DNA of 64,000 bases from Halomonas faecis (GTDB lineage Bacteria > Pseudomonadota > Gammaproteobacteria > Pseudomonadales > Halomonadaceae): positions 124,001 to 188,000 of the forward strand of contig NZ_JAACZO010000011.1 of NCBI RefSeq assembly GCF_010993975.1, in the 5' to 3' direction. The position numbers and the translations under genes are program-made. Of this stretch, positions 56,569 to 64,000 are shown piece by piece; within the stretch, counting starts at the first letter, position 1, and the number at the start of each line of letters is the position of its first letter. A model generated the notes under the pieces. It was not told the origin of the DNA and did not search any database. It saw only the letters and a program-made list of their open reading frames with translations.

Positions 56569-57266
56569 TGCGTCTCGATCGTTTTCTGGCCGAAACCACG
56601 CCGTTGTCGCGTAGCCAGGCCAAGAAGGCACTCGCCCAGGGCGAAGTGACCCTCGACGGCGATGTCGTGAAGCAGGCGGCGTCGCAGGTGGCCGATGACG
56701 CGCGGGTGGCCTGGCGCGGCGAGCGCCTGATGTTGGTGGGATTGCGTTACGTCATGTTGCACAAGCCGGCCGGCGTGGAGTGCAGCGCGCGACGCGGACT
56801 CTATGCGCGTGCCGTGGATCTCATCGACCTGCCCAAGGCGGAGCGACTCCACCCGGTGGGAAGGCTCGATGTCGATACGACGGGGCTAGTGCTGCTCAGC
56901 GACGACGGTCAATGGGCGCATCGTGTCACGTCACCTCGGCGGGGCTGCCCCAAGACCTATCGAGCCAATCTGGGGCGGCCCCTGGCGGGCGAGGCTCTCG
57001 CCAATGCGGTCGCAGCCTTTCGCGAAGGGATTCTTCTCGATGGCGAGACGACCCCGACCCGGCCGGCCGAGCTGAAGTCCCTGGGCCCGCAAGACGTGCG
57101 CCTGACGATTCACGAAGGACGCTATCATCAGGTTCGTCGCATGTTCGCCGCCATCGGCAACCATGTCGCAGCGTTGCACCGTGAGACGGTGGGACCGCTC
57201 ACCCTGGGCGACTTACCCGAGGGGGGCTGGCGGGAGCTTACCGAGGCTGAGGTCGCGGCCTTCTGA
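56568..57266 (+). CDS. rsuA: 16S rRNA pseudouridine(516) synthase
   Basis: 232 residues. An N-terminal S4 RNA-binding domain (MRLDRFLAETTPLSRSQAKK, RSQAKKALAQGEVTLDG) precedes the synthase domain with the catalytic aspartate D101 in HPVGRLDVDTTGLVLL, then PKTYRANL and EGRYHQVRRMFAAIGNHV. Makes pseudouridine 516 in 16S rRNA. Translationally coupled to yafV. The decayed GGDEF gene starts 4 bp beyond its stop on the other strand. Confidence 0.94.
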   Translation: MRLDRFLAETTPLSRSQAKKALAQGEVTLDGDVVKQAASQVADDARVAWRGERLMLVGLRYVMLHKPAGVECSARRGLYARAVDLIDLPKAERLHPVGRLDVDTTGLVLLSDDGQWAHRVTSPRRGCPKTYRANLGRPLAGEALANAVAAFREGILLDGETTPTRPAELKSLGPQDVRLTIHEGRYHQVRRMFAAIGNHVAALHRETVGPLTLGDLPEGGWRELTEAEVAAF

Positions 57267-57269
57267 GGT

Positions 57270-57486
57270 TCACGTCCAGGACCAGGTGATGCTGCGGTCG
57301 CGGCCGTGGTGTTTGGCGTGATATAGCGCCTGGGTGGGTTGGAGGGAAAGCGATGGTCCGCCAGGCAGAGTCGTCCCAGCGGTATTCCCATCCGGTCAGG
57401 TCCAGTGGCGAAGCAGCCAGGAGGGACGGTGCCATGCCAAAGCCGAGCAGAAGCCCTAACAAGAGCTGGATGGTCGGTAAGCGCAT
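57270..57486 (-). pseudogene. Internally deleted sensor-diguanylate cyclase gene
   Basis: From ATG 57486 the strand encodes a clear signal peptide (MRLPTIQLLLGLLLGFGM... LLA) and about 25 residues like the start of a 7TMR-DISM periplasmic sensor (LDLTGWEYRWDDSAW). Near 57310 another frame takes over and encodes the exact end of a GGDEF domain (ALYHAKHHGRDR, then SITWSWT) with a stop at 57270-57272. The sensor, seven helices and most of the cyclase are gone, so an internal deletion has fused the two ends out of frame. The 350 bp between rsuA and yejF contains only this remnant, a palindrome (57546-57559) and an A+T-rich patch. Confidence 0.75.
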
Positions 57487-57545
57487 GGGGCTCGCTGGTC
57501 AGGGAGAGTCAGACGCAGTATAGACCAATGCCGAGTAGCATCGTT

Positions 57546-57559
57546 GGCGATCGCCAAAT
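57546..57559. repeat. 14 bp perfect palindrome TTGGCGATCGCCAA
   Basis: Perfectly self-complementary, in the former promoter region of the deleted cyclase gene and next to the yejF 3' end. Could be an old operator. Confidence 0.4.
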
Positions 57560-57617
57560 AGTTATACCGTTATCTTATAGTCTGTAATTCAACACAAACC
57601 AATCTGACACTTTACCG

Positions 57618-59231
57618 TCAATCAGTTCCACTGAACCGGGAATTCTGGAAGGATAGGCCAGCGGCAGTGACCAGTCGGCGCGTGTAATCGGTACGAGGCT
57701 CTTCCAGTACTGCCCGACAATCGCCCTGTTCCACGACCTCACCATCCTTCAAGACCATCACGCGGTGTGCCATGGCCCGCACTACCGCCAGATCGTGACT
57801 GATGAAGAGGTAGCTGATGCCCCGCAGTCTCTGCAACTCGCGGAGCAGCTCGACGAGCTGTTTCTGCACGGTACGGTCAAGCGCGGAGGTGGGCTCGTCG
57901 AGGACCAACAGTTCGGGCTCCAGGATGATGGCACGCGCCACGGCAATCCGCTGGCGCTGCCCACCGGAGAATTCGTGAGGATAGCGCGCCGCGCAATCCT
58001 CGGGCAGGCCGACTACGCGCAGTGTATCGACGACACGTCGCTCGACCTCGGCGGTATCCAGCTCGGGATAATGAAACTTCAGCCCCTCGCTCACGATCTC
58101 CGAAACGGGTAATCGGGGCGACAGTGAGCCGTAAGGATCCTGAAAGACGACTTGGAAACGCCGCCGTCGGCGACGTAGAGCGGCACCACTCAGTCGATCG
58201 ATCCGCTCGCCGGAAAAATCGATCTCTCCTCGGCTTTCGGTCAGGCGCAGCAGAGCATGGGCGAGGGTGGTCTTGCCGGAGCCGGATTCGCCGACGATCC
58301 CCAACGTTTCCCCCGGGGCCACCGAGAGGTCGAGCGGGCACAGCGCCTCGAAGGCAGGAGGGCGCTTGGCCAGCAGGCGTCGTGGCCGTGCATAGCTTAC
58401 CGCCAGGCCTCGCGTCTGGAGCAGTGGCGAGCCCGCCGGCACCGGCGCCGGACGACCGCGGGGCTCGGCGTCCAGCAGGGTACGAGTGTAGCTGCTCTGC
58501 GGTGTCTGGAAGACGTCGGCGACTCGCCCCGTCTCCTGCGCGCGGCCGTTGTAGAGCACGCAGACCCGGTCGGCGTGGCGGCGTACCAAGTTGAGGTCAT
58601 GGGTGATGAACAGCATGCCCATGCCGTGGCGGTCACGCAGTTCGGCGAGAAGAGCGAGAATGTCCTGTTGCACGGTGACATCGAGCGCCGTCGTCGGCTC
58701 GTCGGCGATCAGCAACTCCGGATCGTTGGCGATGGCCATGGCGATCATGACGCGTTGGCGTTGCCCGCCGGAGAGCTGGTGCGGCCAAGCGTCGAGCAGC
58801 TCGTCGGGCCGCGGCAGCTTGACCTGGCCGAGCAGCTCGCGGCTGCGTTCGCGGGCATCGCGTCCAGAGAGCCCCTGGTGCAGCCGCAGCGTCTCGGCGA
58901 TCTGCTTGGCCACCGTGTGGAGTGGATTGAGCGAGGTCATCGGCTCCTGGAAGATGAAGCCGACGCGCCCGCCACGTAGCCCTTGCCACTCGCGTGGCCG
59001 AAGCCGGGCAAGATCGGTGTCACCCAGGAAACGCCCCCCCTCGACCCGGGCGTTGGGTGGCAGCAAGCTCATGGCGCCGAGCGCGGAGACCGACTTCCCG
59101 GAGCCGGACTCGCCGACCAGGGCCAGGGTTTCTCCACGCCGGACAGCGAGCGACAGGTTGTCGACCACGGTCACGCCGTCGAAGGCGACGGAGAGCGAAT
59201 CGAAGCGCAGCAGCGGGCTGGCGTCAGGCAT
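57618..59231 (-). CDS. yejF: YejF, fused double ATP-binding protein of the Yej importer
   Basis: 537 residues with two ABC domains. Domain 1: [37 protein letters not shown]. Domain 2: [44 protein letters not shown] 59231 has GAGGAG eight bases upstream and overlaps the yejE stop by 8 bases. Powers the YejBE channel. Ends at 57618, the right limit of the cyclase remnant region. Confidence 0.93.
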   Translation of the reverse strand: MPDASPLLRFDSLSVAFDGVTVVDNLSLAVRRGETLALVGESGSGKSVSALGAMSLLPPNARVEGGRFLGDTDLARLRPREWQGLRGGRVGFIFQEPMTSLNPLHTVAKQIAETLRLHQGLSGRDARERSRELLGQVKLPRPDELLDAWPHQLSGGQRQRVMIAMAIANDPELLIADEPTTALDVTVQQDILALLAELRDRHGMGMLFITHDLNLVRRHADRVCVLYNGRAQETGRVADVFQTPQSSYTRTLLDAEPRGRPAPVPAGSPLLQTRGLAVSYARPRRLLAKRPPAFEALCPLDLSVAPGETLGIVGESGSGKTTLAHALLRLTESRGEIDFSGERIDRLSGAALRRRRRRFQVVFQDPYGSLSPRLPVSEIVSEGLKFHYPELDTAEVERRVVDTLRVVGLPEDCAARYPHEFSGGQRQRIAVARAIILEPELLVLDEPTSALDRTVQKQLVELLRELQRLRGISYLFISHDLAVVRAMAHRVMVLKDGEVVEQGDCRAVLEEPRTDYTRRLVTAAGLSFQNSRFSGTD

Positions 59232-60303
59232 CGGTCTGTCTCCTCGGCGGTGTGGCGGCGCCGTGCTGCACATGGCGTGGGTCGAAGGCGTCACGCAGCC
59301 CCTCGCCGATGAACACCAGCAGCGAGAGCATCAGCGACAGGCTGACGAAGGCAGTGATGCCCAGCCAGGGGGCGTGAAGGTTGTTCTTGCCCTGGGCCAC
59401 CAGCTCGCCCAACGAGGGCGAGCCTGGGGGTAGGCCGAAGCCGAGGAAGTCCAGGGCGGTGAGGGTGGTGATAGCCCCGGTGAACAGGAAGGGCACGAAG
59501 GTGAGGGTCGCGACCATGGCGTTGGGCAGCACGTGACGCCACATGATCAGACGTGGCGGCAGGCCCATCGCCTTGGCGGCGCGCACGTACTCGAGGTTGC
59601 GTGCGCGCAGGAATTCGGCGCGCACCACGTCGACCAGGCCCAGCCAGGAGAAGAGCAGCATGATGCCAAGCAGCCACCAGAAGCCCGGCTGCACGAAACT
59701 CGCCAGGATGATCAGCAGGAAGAGCACCGGCAGCCCCGACCAGATCTCGGTGAGGCGCTGGCCGATGAGGTCGGTCTTGCCGCCGAAGTAGCCCTGGATG
59801 CCACCGATGAGCACGCCCAGCATCAGTGAACCGGCGGTCAGTACCAGGGCGAAGGCGACCGAAAGTCGAAAGCCGTAGATCACCCGCGCCAGGACATCGC
59901 GCCCCTGGTCGTCAGTGCCGAGCCAGTGGCGTCCATCCGGTGGGGCCGGAGACGGGTGCATCATCTGCATGTCGAGCGTCTGGTAGGAGAAGGGAATCGG
60001 CGGCCACAGCGCCCAGCCGTTCTCCGCCAGCTGCTCGCCAATGAAAGGGTCGTGGTAGTCGGTGCCGGTCGGCAGGAAACCGCCGAACTCGGTCTCGGGG
60101 TAGTCCACGAGCAGTGGGACGTACCACTGGCCGTCGTAGCGCATCACGAGCGGCTTGTCGTTGGCGATCAGCTCGGCGGCAAGACTCACTGCAAAGAGCG
60201 CCAGGAAGACCCACAGCGAAACCCAGGCGCGCCGGTTGCCGCGAAATACTGCCAGACGGCGCCGGGTAATGGGCGACAGACGCGAGGTGACAGCAAGGTC
60301 CAT
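59224..60303 (-). CDS. yejE: YejE, inner-membrane permease of the Yej importer
   Basis: 359 residues. The long periplasmic insert between helix 1 and the transport domain (RYDGQWYVPLLVDYPETEFG, FSYQTLDMQMMHPSPAPPDG, HWLGTDDQGRDVLARV) is diagnostic for YejE within the DppC family. The EAA loop is YVRAAKAMGLPPRLIMWR. ATG 60303 starts three bases after the yejB stop. Confidence 0.94.
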   Translation of the reverse strand: MDLAVTSRLSPITRRRLAVFRGNRRAWVSLWVFLALFAVSLAAELIANDKPLVMRYDGQWYVPLLVDYPETEFGGFLPTGTDYHDPFIGEQLAENGWALWPPIPFSYQTLDMQMMHPSPAPPDGRHWLGTDDQGRDVLARVIYGFRLSVAFALVLTAGSLMLGVLIGGIQGYFGGKTDLIGQRLTEIWSGLPVLFLLIILASFVQPGFWWLLGIMLLFSWLGLVDVVRAEFLRARNLEYVRAAKAMGLPPRLIMWRHVLPNAMVATLTFVPFLFTGAITTLTALDFLGFGLPPGSPSLGELVAQGKNNLHAPWLGITAFVSLSLMLSLLVFIGEGLRDAFDPRHVQHGAATPPRRQTDA

Positions 60304-60306
60304 GGC

Positions 60307-61380
60307 TCAGGACTCCCGGGTGTCGAAGTCGATGCGCGGATCGACCCACACGTAGGTGAGGTCGGAGACGAGTTTGAGGAGCAGCCCGATCAAGGTGTAG
60401 AGGTAGAGCGTGCCGAAGATCACCGGATAGTCGCGCTGCATGACGGCCTCGAAACCGAGCAGACCCAGCCCCTCCAGCGAGAAGATTACCTCGATCAACA
60501 GCGACCCGGTGAAGAAGATGGTCACCAGCGCGCCGGGCAGGCCGGCGATGATGATCAGCATGGCGTTGCGGAACACGTGGCCGTAGAGGATACGCTGATC
60601 GCTGGCCCCCTTGGACCGAGCGGTGAGCACGTACTGCTTGTGAATCTCGTCGAGGAAGCTGTTCTTGGTCAGCATCGTCAAGGTGGCGAAGCTGCCGATG
60701 GTCATGGCGATAACCGGTAGGGTGATGTGCCAGAGATAATCCTTGACCTTGCCCCAGGCGCTGAGCTGGTCGAAGTCTGGCGATGTCAGGCCGCGTAGCG
60801 GAAAGAGATCCCAGTAGCTGCCACCGGCGAAGAGTACGATCAGCAGGATGGCGAAGAGGAAGCCGGGAATGGCGTAGCCGACGATGACTAGCCCCGAGGT
60901 CCAGACATCGAAGCGCGAGCCATGGTGCAGCGCCTTGCGAATGCCCAGTGGGATGGAGATCAGGTAGACGAGCAGCGTGGTCCACAGACCGAGCGAGATG
61001 GACACCGGCAGCCGCTCGATCATCAGTGCGACCACGGGGCGGTCGCGAAAGAAACTGTTGCCGAAATCGAAGGTGGCGTAGTCGGCCAACATCCCCAGGA
61101 AGCGCTCATGAGCCGGTTTGTCGAAGCCGAACTGCTGCTCGAGCTGTTCGATGAAGCGCGGATCGATACCGCGGGCACCGCGCGACTCGTCACGCACCAC
61201 CACCTCGCCACCGCCGGTGTCTAGCCGGGTGCTGGCCATGCTGTCGGCGCCTTCGAAGCGGGCCAGCATCTGGTCGATGGGCCCACCGGGGGCGGCCTGA
61301 ACGATGATGAAATTGAGCAACATGATGCCCACCAGGGTGGGAATCATCAGCAGCAGTCGGCGAAGAACGTAGCGGCTCAC
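60307..61380 (-). CDS. yejB: YejB, inner-membrane permease of the Yej importer
   Basis: 357 residues. The DppB fold has the YejB-specific periplasmic loop ([33 protein letters not shown]) and helices up to [17 protein letters not shown]. Start is GTG 61380 with GAGGA seven bases upstream. Confidence 0.94.
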   Translation of the reverse strand: MSRYVLRRLLLMIPTLVGIMLLNFIIVQAAPGGPIDQMLARFEGADSMASTRLDTGGGEVVVRDESRGARGIDPRFIEQLEQQFGFDKPAHERFLGMLADYATFDFGNSFFRDRPVVALMIERLPVSISLGLWTTLLVYLISIPLGIRKALHHGSRFDVWTSGLVIVGYAIPGFLFAILLIVLFAGGSYWDLFPLRGLTSPDFDQLSAWGKVKDYLWHITLPVIAMTIGSFATLTMLTKNSFLDEIHKQYVLTARSKGASDQRILYGHVFRNAMLIIIAGLPGALVTIFFTGSLLIEVIFSLEGLGLLGFEAVMQRDYPVIFGTLYLYTLIGLLLKLVSDLTYVWVDPRIDFDTRES

Positions 61381-61401
61381 GGGCGGATCCTCGTGCTGGA
61401 G

Positions 61402-63249
61402 TCAGCGACCATGCAGACGCTGGTCGATTACGGCTTCGCGTTGGGTGTCGACCCACCAGGCGGACAGGTCGAAACCATACTCGGGAAACGGCTCGGGATA
61501 GCCGAATTTGTCCCAGAGTCCGAGGCGGGTCTCGCCAGAATGGTAGTGGGGGATGGTCACGAACTGCCAGCGCAGCACTCGATCCAGGGCGCGGGTCGCC
61601 GCATTGAGTTCCGAGCGGCTGTCGGCACGGATCAACTGGCCTACCAGGTCGTCGACGGCGGGGTGGCTCAACCCCATGAGGTTACGGCTCTGCGGAGCCT
61701 CGGCATAGTCGCTGGTCCAGTATTCGCGCTGTTCGTTGCCTGGGTTGTTGGACTGCGGAAACTGGCTTACCACCATGTCGAAGTCGAAGCGGCGCAGTCG
61801 GTTGAGGTACTGGTTGATGTCGACGATGCGAATGCTGCCCGCGATGCCCAGACGCGACATGTTGCGCAGCATCGGCTGCACCACGCGCTCCATGCCGGTG
61901 TCGTGAAGCAGAACTTCGAGGGTCAGGGGCTGCTCCGTCTCCGCATCGATAAGGCGCCCCTCCTCGACGACATAGCCCGCTTCGAGCAGCAGGTCGTAGG
62001 CGCGACGCAGGCGCTGGCGAAGATCTTCGGGATGGTCGATGGGGAGCGGCTTCGTGAAGACCTCTGACGGCAGCTCGTCGCGGTGCGGCTCCAGCAGTTC
62101 CAGTTGAGCCTCGCCCGGCAGGCCATCGGCGGCCATTTCGGAGTTCTGGAAATAGCTTCGCGTGCGACGATAACTGTCGTAGAAGAGATTGGCGTTGAGC
62201 CAGGGAAAGTCGAAGGCCAGCGAGAGCGCCTCGCGTACGCGGCGGTCCTGGAACTTGTCACGGCGCAGGTTGAAAACGAAACCCTGCATCGTCGCCGGTG
62301 CACCGTCGGGGACCGTGAGGCGCTTGACCAGGCCGTTGTGGTAGGCGGGAAAGTCGTAGCCGATGGCCCAGGTGGCGGCCCGGGCATCGGTGCGATAGTC
62401 GATGATGCCTGCCTTGAAGGCCTCCCAGGCGATGTCGCGATCGCGATAGTAGTCGTGTACCAGGCGGTCGATGTTGTGGCGTCCGCGGTTGACCGGCAGG
62501 TCGCGGCCCCAGTAGTCGGGGTCGCGCTCGTAGACGATGCGCCGCCCCGGATCCACCTCGGCGATGCGGTAAGGGCCGGAGCCCGGGTGTTTTTCCAGAG
62601 TCGGAGCACTGAAGTCGCGCTTGGCCCAATAGTGCTGGGGCAGGATCGGTAGCTGGCCGACGATCAGCGGAAGCTCGCGCGATTCGTTGGAGCTGAAGCT
62701 GAAGCGCACGGTGTGGTCATCCAGCGCTTCGACCGCCGACACCTCGGCGTAGTAGCTGCGGTAGAAGGGATTGCCCTCTTCGATCAGCAGGTCGAAGCTG
62801 TAGACCACATCCTCTGCGGTGACCGGTTCCCCGTCATGAAAGCGGGCCTCCGGGCGCAGATCGAACTCGATCCAGTGACGCTTGGGATCGAGCCGGACGC
62901 CCTCGGCAAGCAGTCCGTAAACGCTGAACGGTTCGTCGAGGTTGTTCTCGAGCAGAGTGTCGTAGATCGCACTGACGCCGGCCGCCGGGGTGCCCCGTAT
63001 GATGAAGGGATTGGTCGAGTCGAAGCTGGACCCGACGGCAGCTCGTGTCAGGCTGCCGCCCTTGGGCGCCTGAGGATTGACGTAGGGGAAGTGCGTGAAG
63101 TCAGCGGGCAATGCGGGGTCATCATAGAGTGCCAGGCCATGCTGGGTGGCTACCGGCTCATCCGCGATAGTAACGGTGGCGACCAGCAGAGCCGCCAAGC
63201 TCAGAAGGCGTTTTTGTAGGCCACGGGTGATGATAGAACTGGCTGACAT
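61402..63249 (-). CDS. yejA: YejA, substrate-binding protein of the Yej importer
   Basis: 615 residues with a signal peptide (LQKRLLSLAALLVATVTIA). Family features are YVNPQAPKGGSLTRAAVGS, FDSTNPFIIRG, FELRPEARFHDG-type FDLRPEARFHDGEPV, SDYAEAPQSRNLMGLSHPAVD near the end. E. coli YejABEF imports microcin C; in alphaproteobacteria related systems take up peptidoglycan peptides. First gene of the operon; no good ribosome-binding site at ATG 63249, since AGGA lies 11 or more bases off. Confidence 0.93.
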   Translation of the reverse strand: MSASSIITRGLQKRLLSLAALLVATVTIADEPVATQHGLALYDDPALPADFTHFPYVNPQAPKGGSLTRAAVGSSFDSTNPFIIRGTPAAGVSAIYDTLLENNLDEPFSVYGLLAEGVRLDPKRHWIEFDLRPEARFHDGEPVTAEDVVYSFDLLIEEGNPFYRSYYAEVSAVEALDDHTVRFSFSSNESRELPLIVGQLPILPQHYWAKRDFSAPTLEKHPGSGPYRIAEVDPGRRIVYERDPDYWGRDLPVNRGRHNIDRLVHDYYRDRDIAWEAFKAGIIDYRTDARAATWAIGYDFPAYHNGLVKRLTVPDGAPATMQGFVFNLRRDKFQDRRVREALSLAFDFPWLNANLFYDSYRRTRSYFQNSEMAADGLPGEAQLELLEPHRDELPSEVFTKPLPIDHPEDLRQRLRRAYDLLLEAGYVVEEGRLIDAETEQPLTLEVLLHDTGMERVVQPMLRNMSRLGIAGSIRIVDINQYLNRLRRFDFDMVVSQFPQSNNPGNEQREYWTSDYAEAPQSRNLMGLSHPAVDDLVGQLIRADSRSELNAATRALDRVLRWQFVTIPHYHSGETRLGLWDKFGYPEPFPEYGFDLSAWWVDTQREAVIDQRLHGR

Positions 63250-63344
63250 CCTTGACGGAATCCTGTGCTTCCTGGGAAGGCGACCGTCATAAGGTGTCAG
63301 GCGCGCTGCACCTTGTAAACTGCCATGAGCGTTTTTACCGAACG

Positions 63345-64000
63345 TCAGCGATATGCGAGGCTCTGCCCCGGCATATCGAGATTCTGGCCGACCTGGATGA
63401 TGTCGCCCTGCAAGCCATTCTGGCGACGCAGTTCGTCGACGCTGACGCCGTGGTGCCTGGCAATGCGTGAAAGGGTATCGCCTCGTTGCACCACGTACTC
63501 GGTGACGTCACCTTCAGTCGGCTGAGGGGCGGAGTCGCTCAGGCGGGCCTGAATCATTGATTCATGCTCGCGGGGAACCAGTACGACGTCGGCGGTACCC
63601 GGATGCACCCGGCCGCCGGTGAGCCCCGGATTGAGTGCCGTCAGCTCGGACTGAGGGAGACCTGCCATGTCGGCCAGCCGGGCAAGATCGATGGTCTGCT
63701 CCACTGGCACCTCGGCAATGGCCGGAGAGACATCGATGGCCGGCAGTTCGATGTTGTGCGCCTCCGGGGCGGCGATGATGGCTGCGAGAGCATGCAGCTT
63801 GGGAAGGTATTGCATGGTTTCGCCGGGGAGGTCGAGGTTCCAGTAATCTCCCCGCTCGCCACGACCCAAGGCGGCATTGCGTGCCCGATTGACGGTGCCG
63901 GCGCCGGCATTGTAGGCGGCCAACGACAATTCGATGTCACCGTTGTACCACTGTTCCGCCTGAAGCTCGATGTAATCCAGCGCTGCACGCGTCGAGGCGG
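63345..64000 (-). CDS. mltD: Membrane-bound lytic murein transglycosylase D, 5' part outside window
   Basis: The last 218 or so residues are visible and the frame is open to the window edge. The end of the SLT transglycosylase domain (ALDYIELQAEQWYNGDIE, LSLAAYNAGAGTVNRA) is followed by a linker and one LysM domain (TEYVVQRGDTLSRIA, ISVDELRRQNGL-like HHGVSVDELRRQNGL) close to the C-terminus; an earlier weaker LysM-like repeat lies at TIDLARLADMAGLPQSELTAL. It cuts peptidoglycan strands to anhydro-muropeptides. It precedes yejA by 95 bp on the same strand. Confidence 0.9.
   Translation of the reverse strand, partial: ASTRAALDYIELQAEQWYNGDIELSLAAYNAGAGTVNRARNAALGRGERGDYWNLDLPGETMQYLPKLHALAAIIAAPEAHNIELPAIDVSPAIAEVPVEQTIDLARLADMAGLPQSELTALNPGLTGGRVHPGTADVVLVPREHESMIQARLSDSAPQPTEGDVTEYVVQRGDTLSRIARHHGVSVDELRRQNGLQGDIIQVGQNLDMPGQSLAYR

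Overview
This 64 kb window is a G+C-rich gammaproteobacterial chromosome segment, most likely from Halomonas or a close relative (Halomonadaceae). That placement is an inference. It rests on the codon bias, the tig-clpP-clpX-lon-hupB-ppiD order, an osmoprotectant ABC system, two TRAP transporters and a DUF1853 protein. No insertion sequence, prophage or CRISPR array was found. Almost every stretch is coding.

Left part (1-13 kb): a truncated TRAP binding protein, a decayed MHYT-PAS-GGDEF gene, then a seven-gene minus-strand cluster: peptide-type ABC importer (binding protein, two permeases, a double ATPase), FAD-linked 2-hydroxyacid dehydrogenase, GNAT acetyltransferase and PLP aminotransferase. 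A GntR/FCD regulator is divergent to it. A TerB-like protein, a DadA-like oxidase and a four-helix membrane protein follow.

Housekeeping core (13-32 kb): pyrC, mtnN and luxS (two steps of S-adenosylhomocysteine recycling), folD, a tRNA cluster (Pro, Arg, His, His), the proteostasis block tig-clpP-clpX-lon-hupB-ppiD, a COG0523 GTPase behind a probable Zur box, ppiB-lpxH, glnS-cysS and a DUF1853 gene.

Accessory metabolism (32-54 kb): an OsmU-type osmoprotectant importer in the same order as E. coli yehZYXW; a branched-chain 2-oxoacid dehydrogenase operon (E1 alpha, E1 beta, E2) with a LiuR-like palindrome upstream and, where E3 might be expected, a Hanks-type protein kinase gene 9 bp behind E2; a TRAP transporter divergent from pxpABC (5-oxoprolinase) with a GntR regulator nearby; a SulP transporter divergent from a MetY-type sulfhydrylase; and a chemotaxis receptor with its putative sensor at the C-terminus.

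Right end (54-64 kb): rarD, a YafV-type amidase with rsuA, a second decayed diguanylate cyclase gene (signal peptide joined to the last residues of a GGDEF domain), the yejABEF importer and the 3' part of mltD.

The most interesting candidate system is the dehydrogenase-kinase operon. The kinase keeps all the catalytic residues I could check. E1 alpha keeps serines at both positions that are phosphorylated in the mammalian enzyme. This suggests a bacterial phosphorylation switch on branched-chain amino acid catabolism, but it is a hypothesis from gene order and motifs only.
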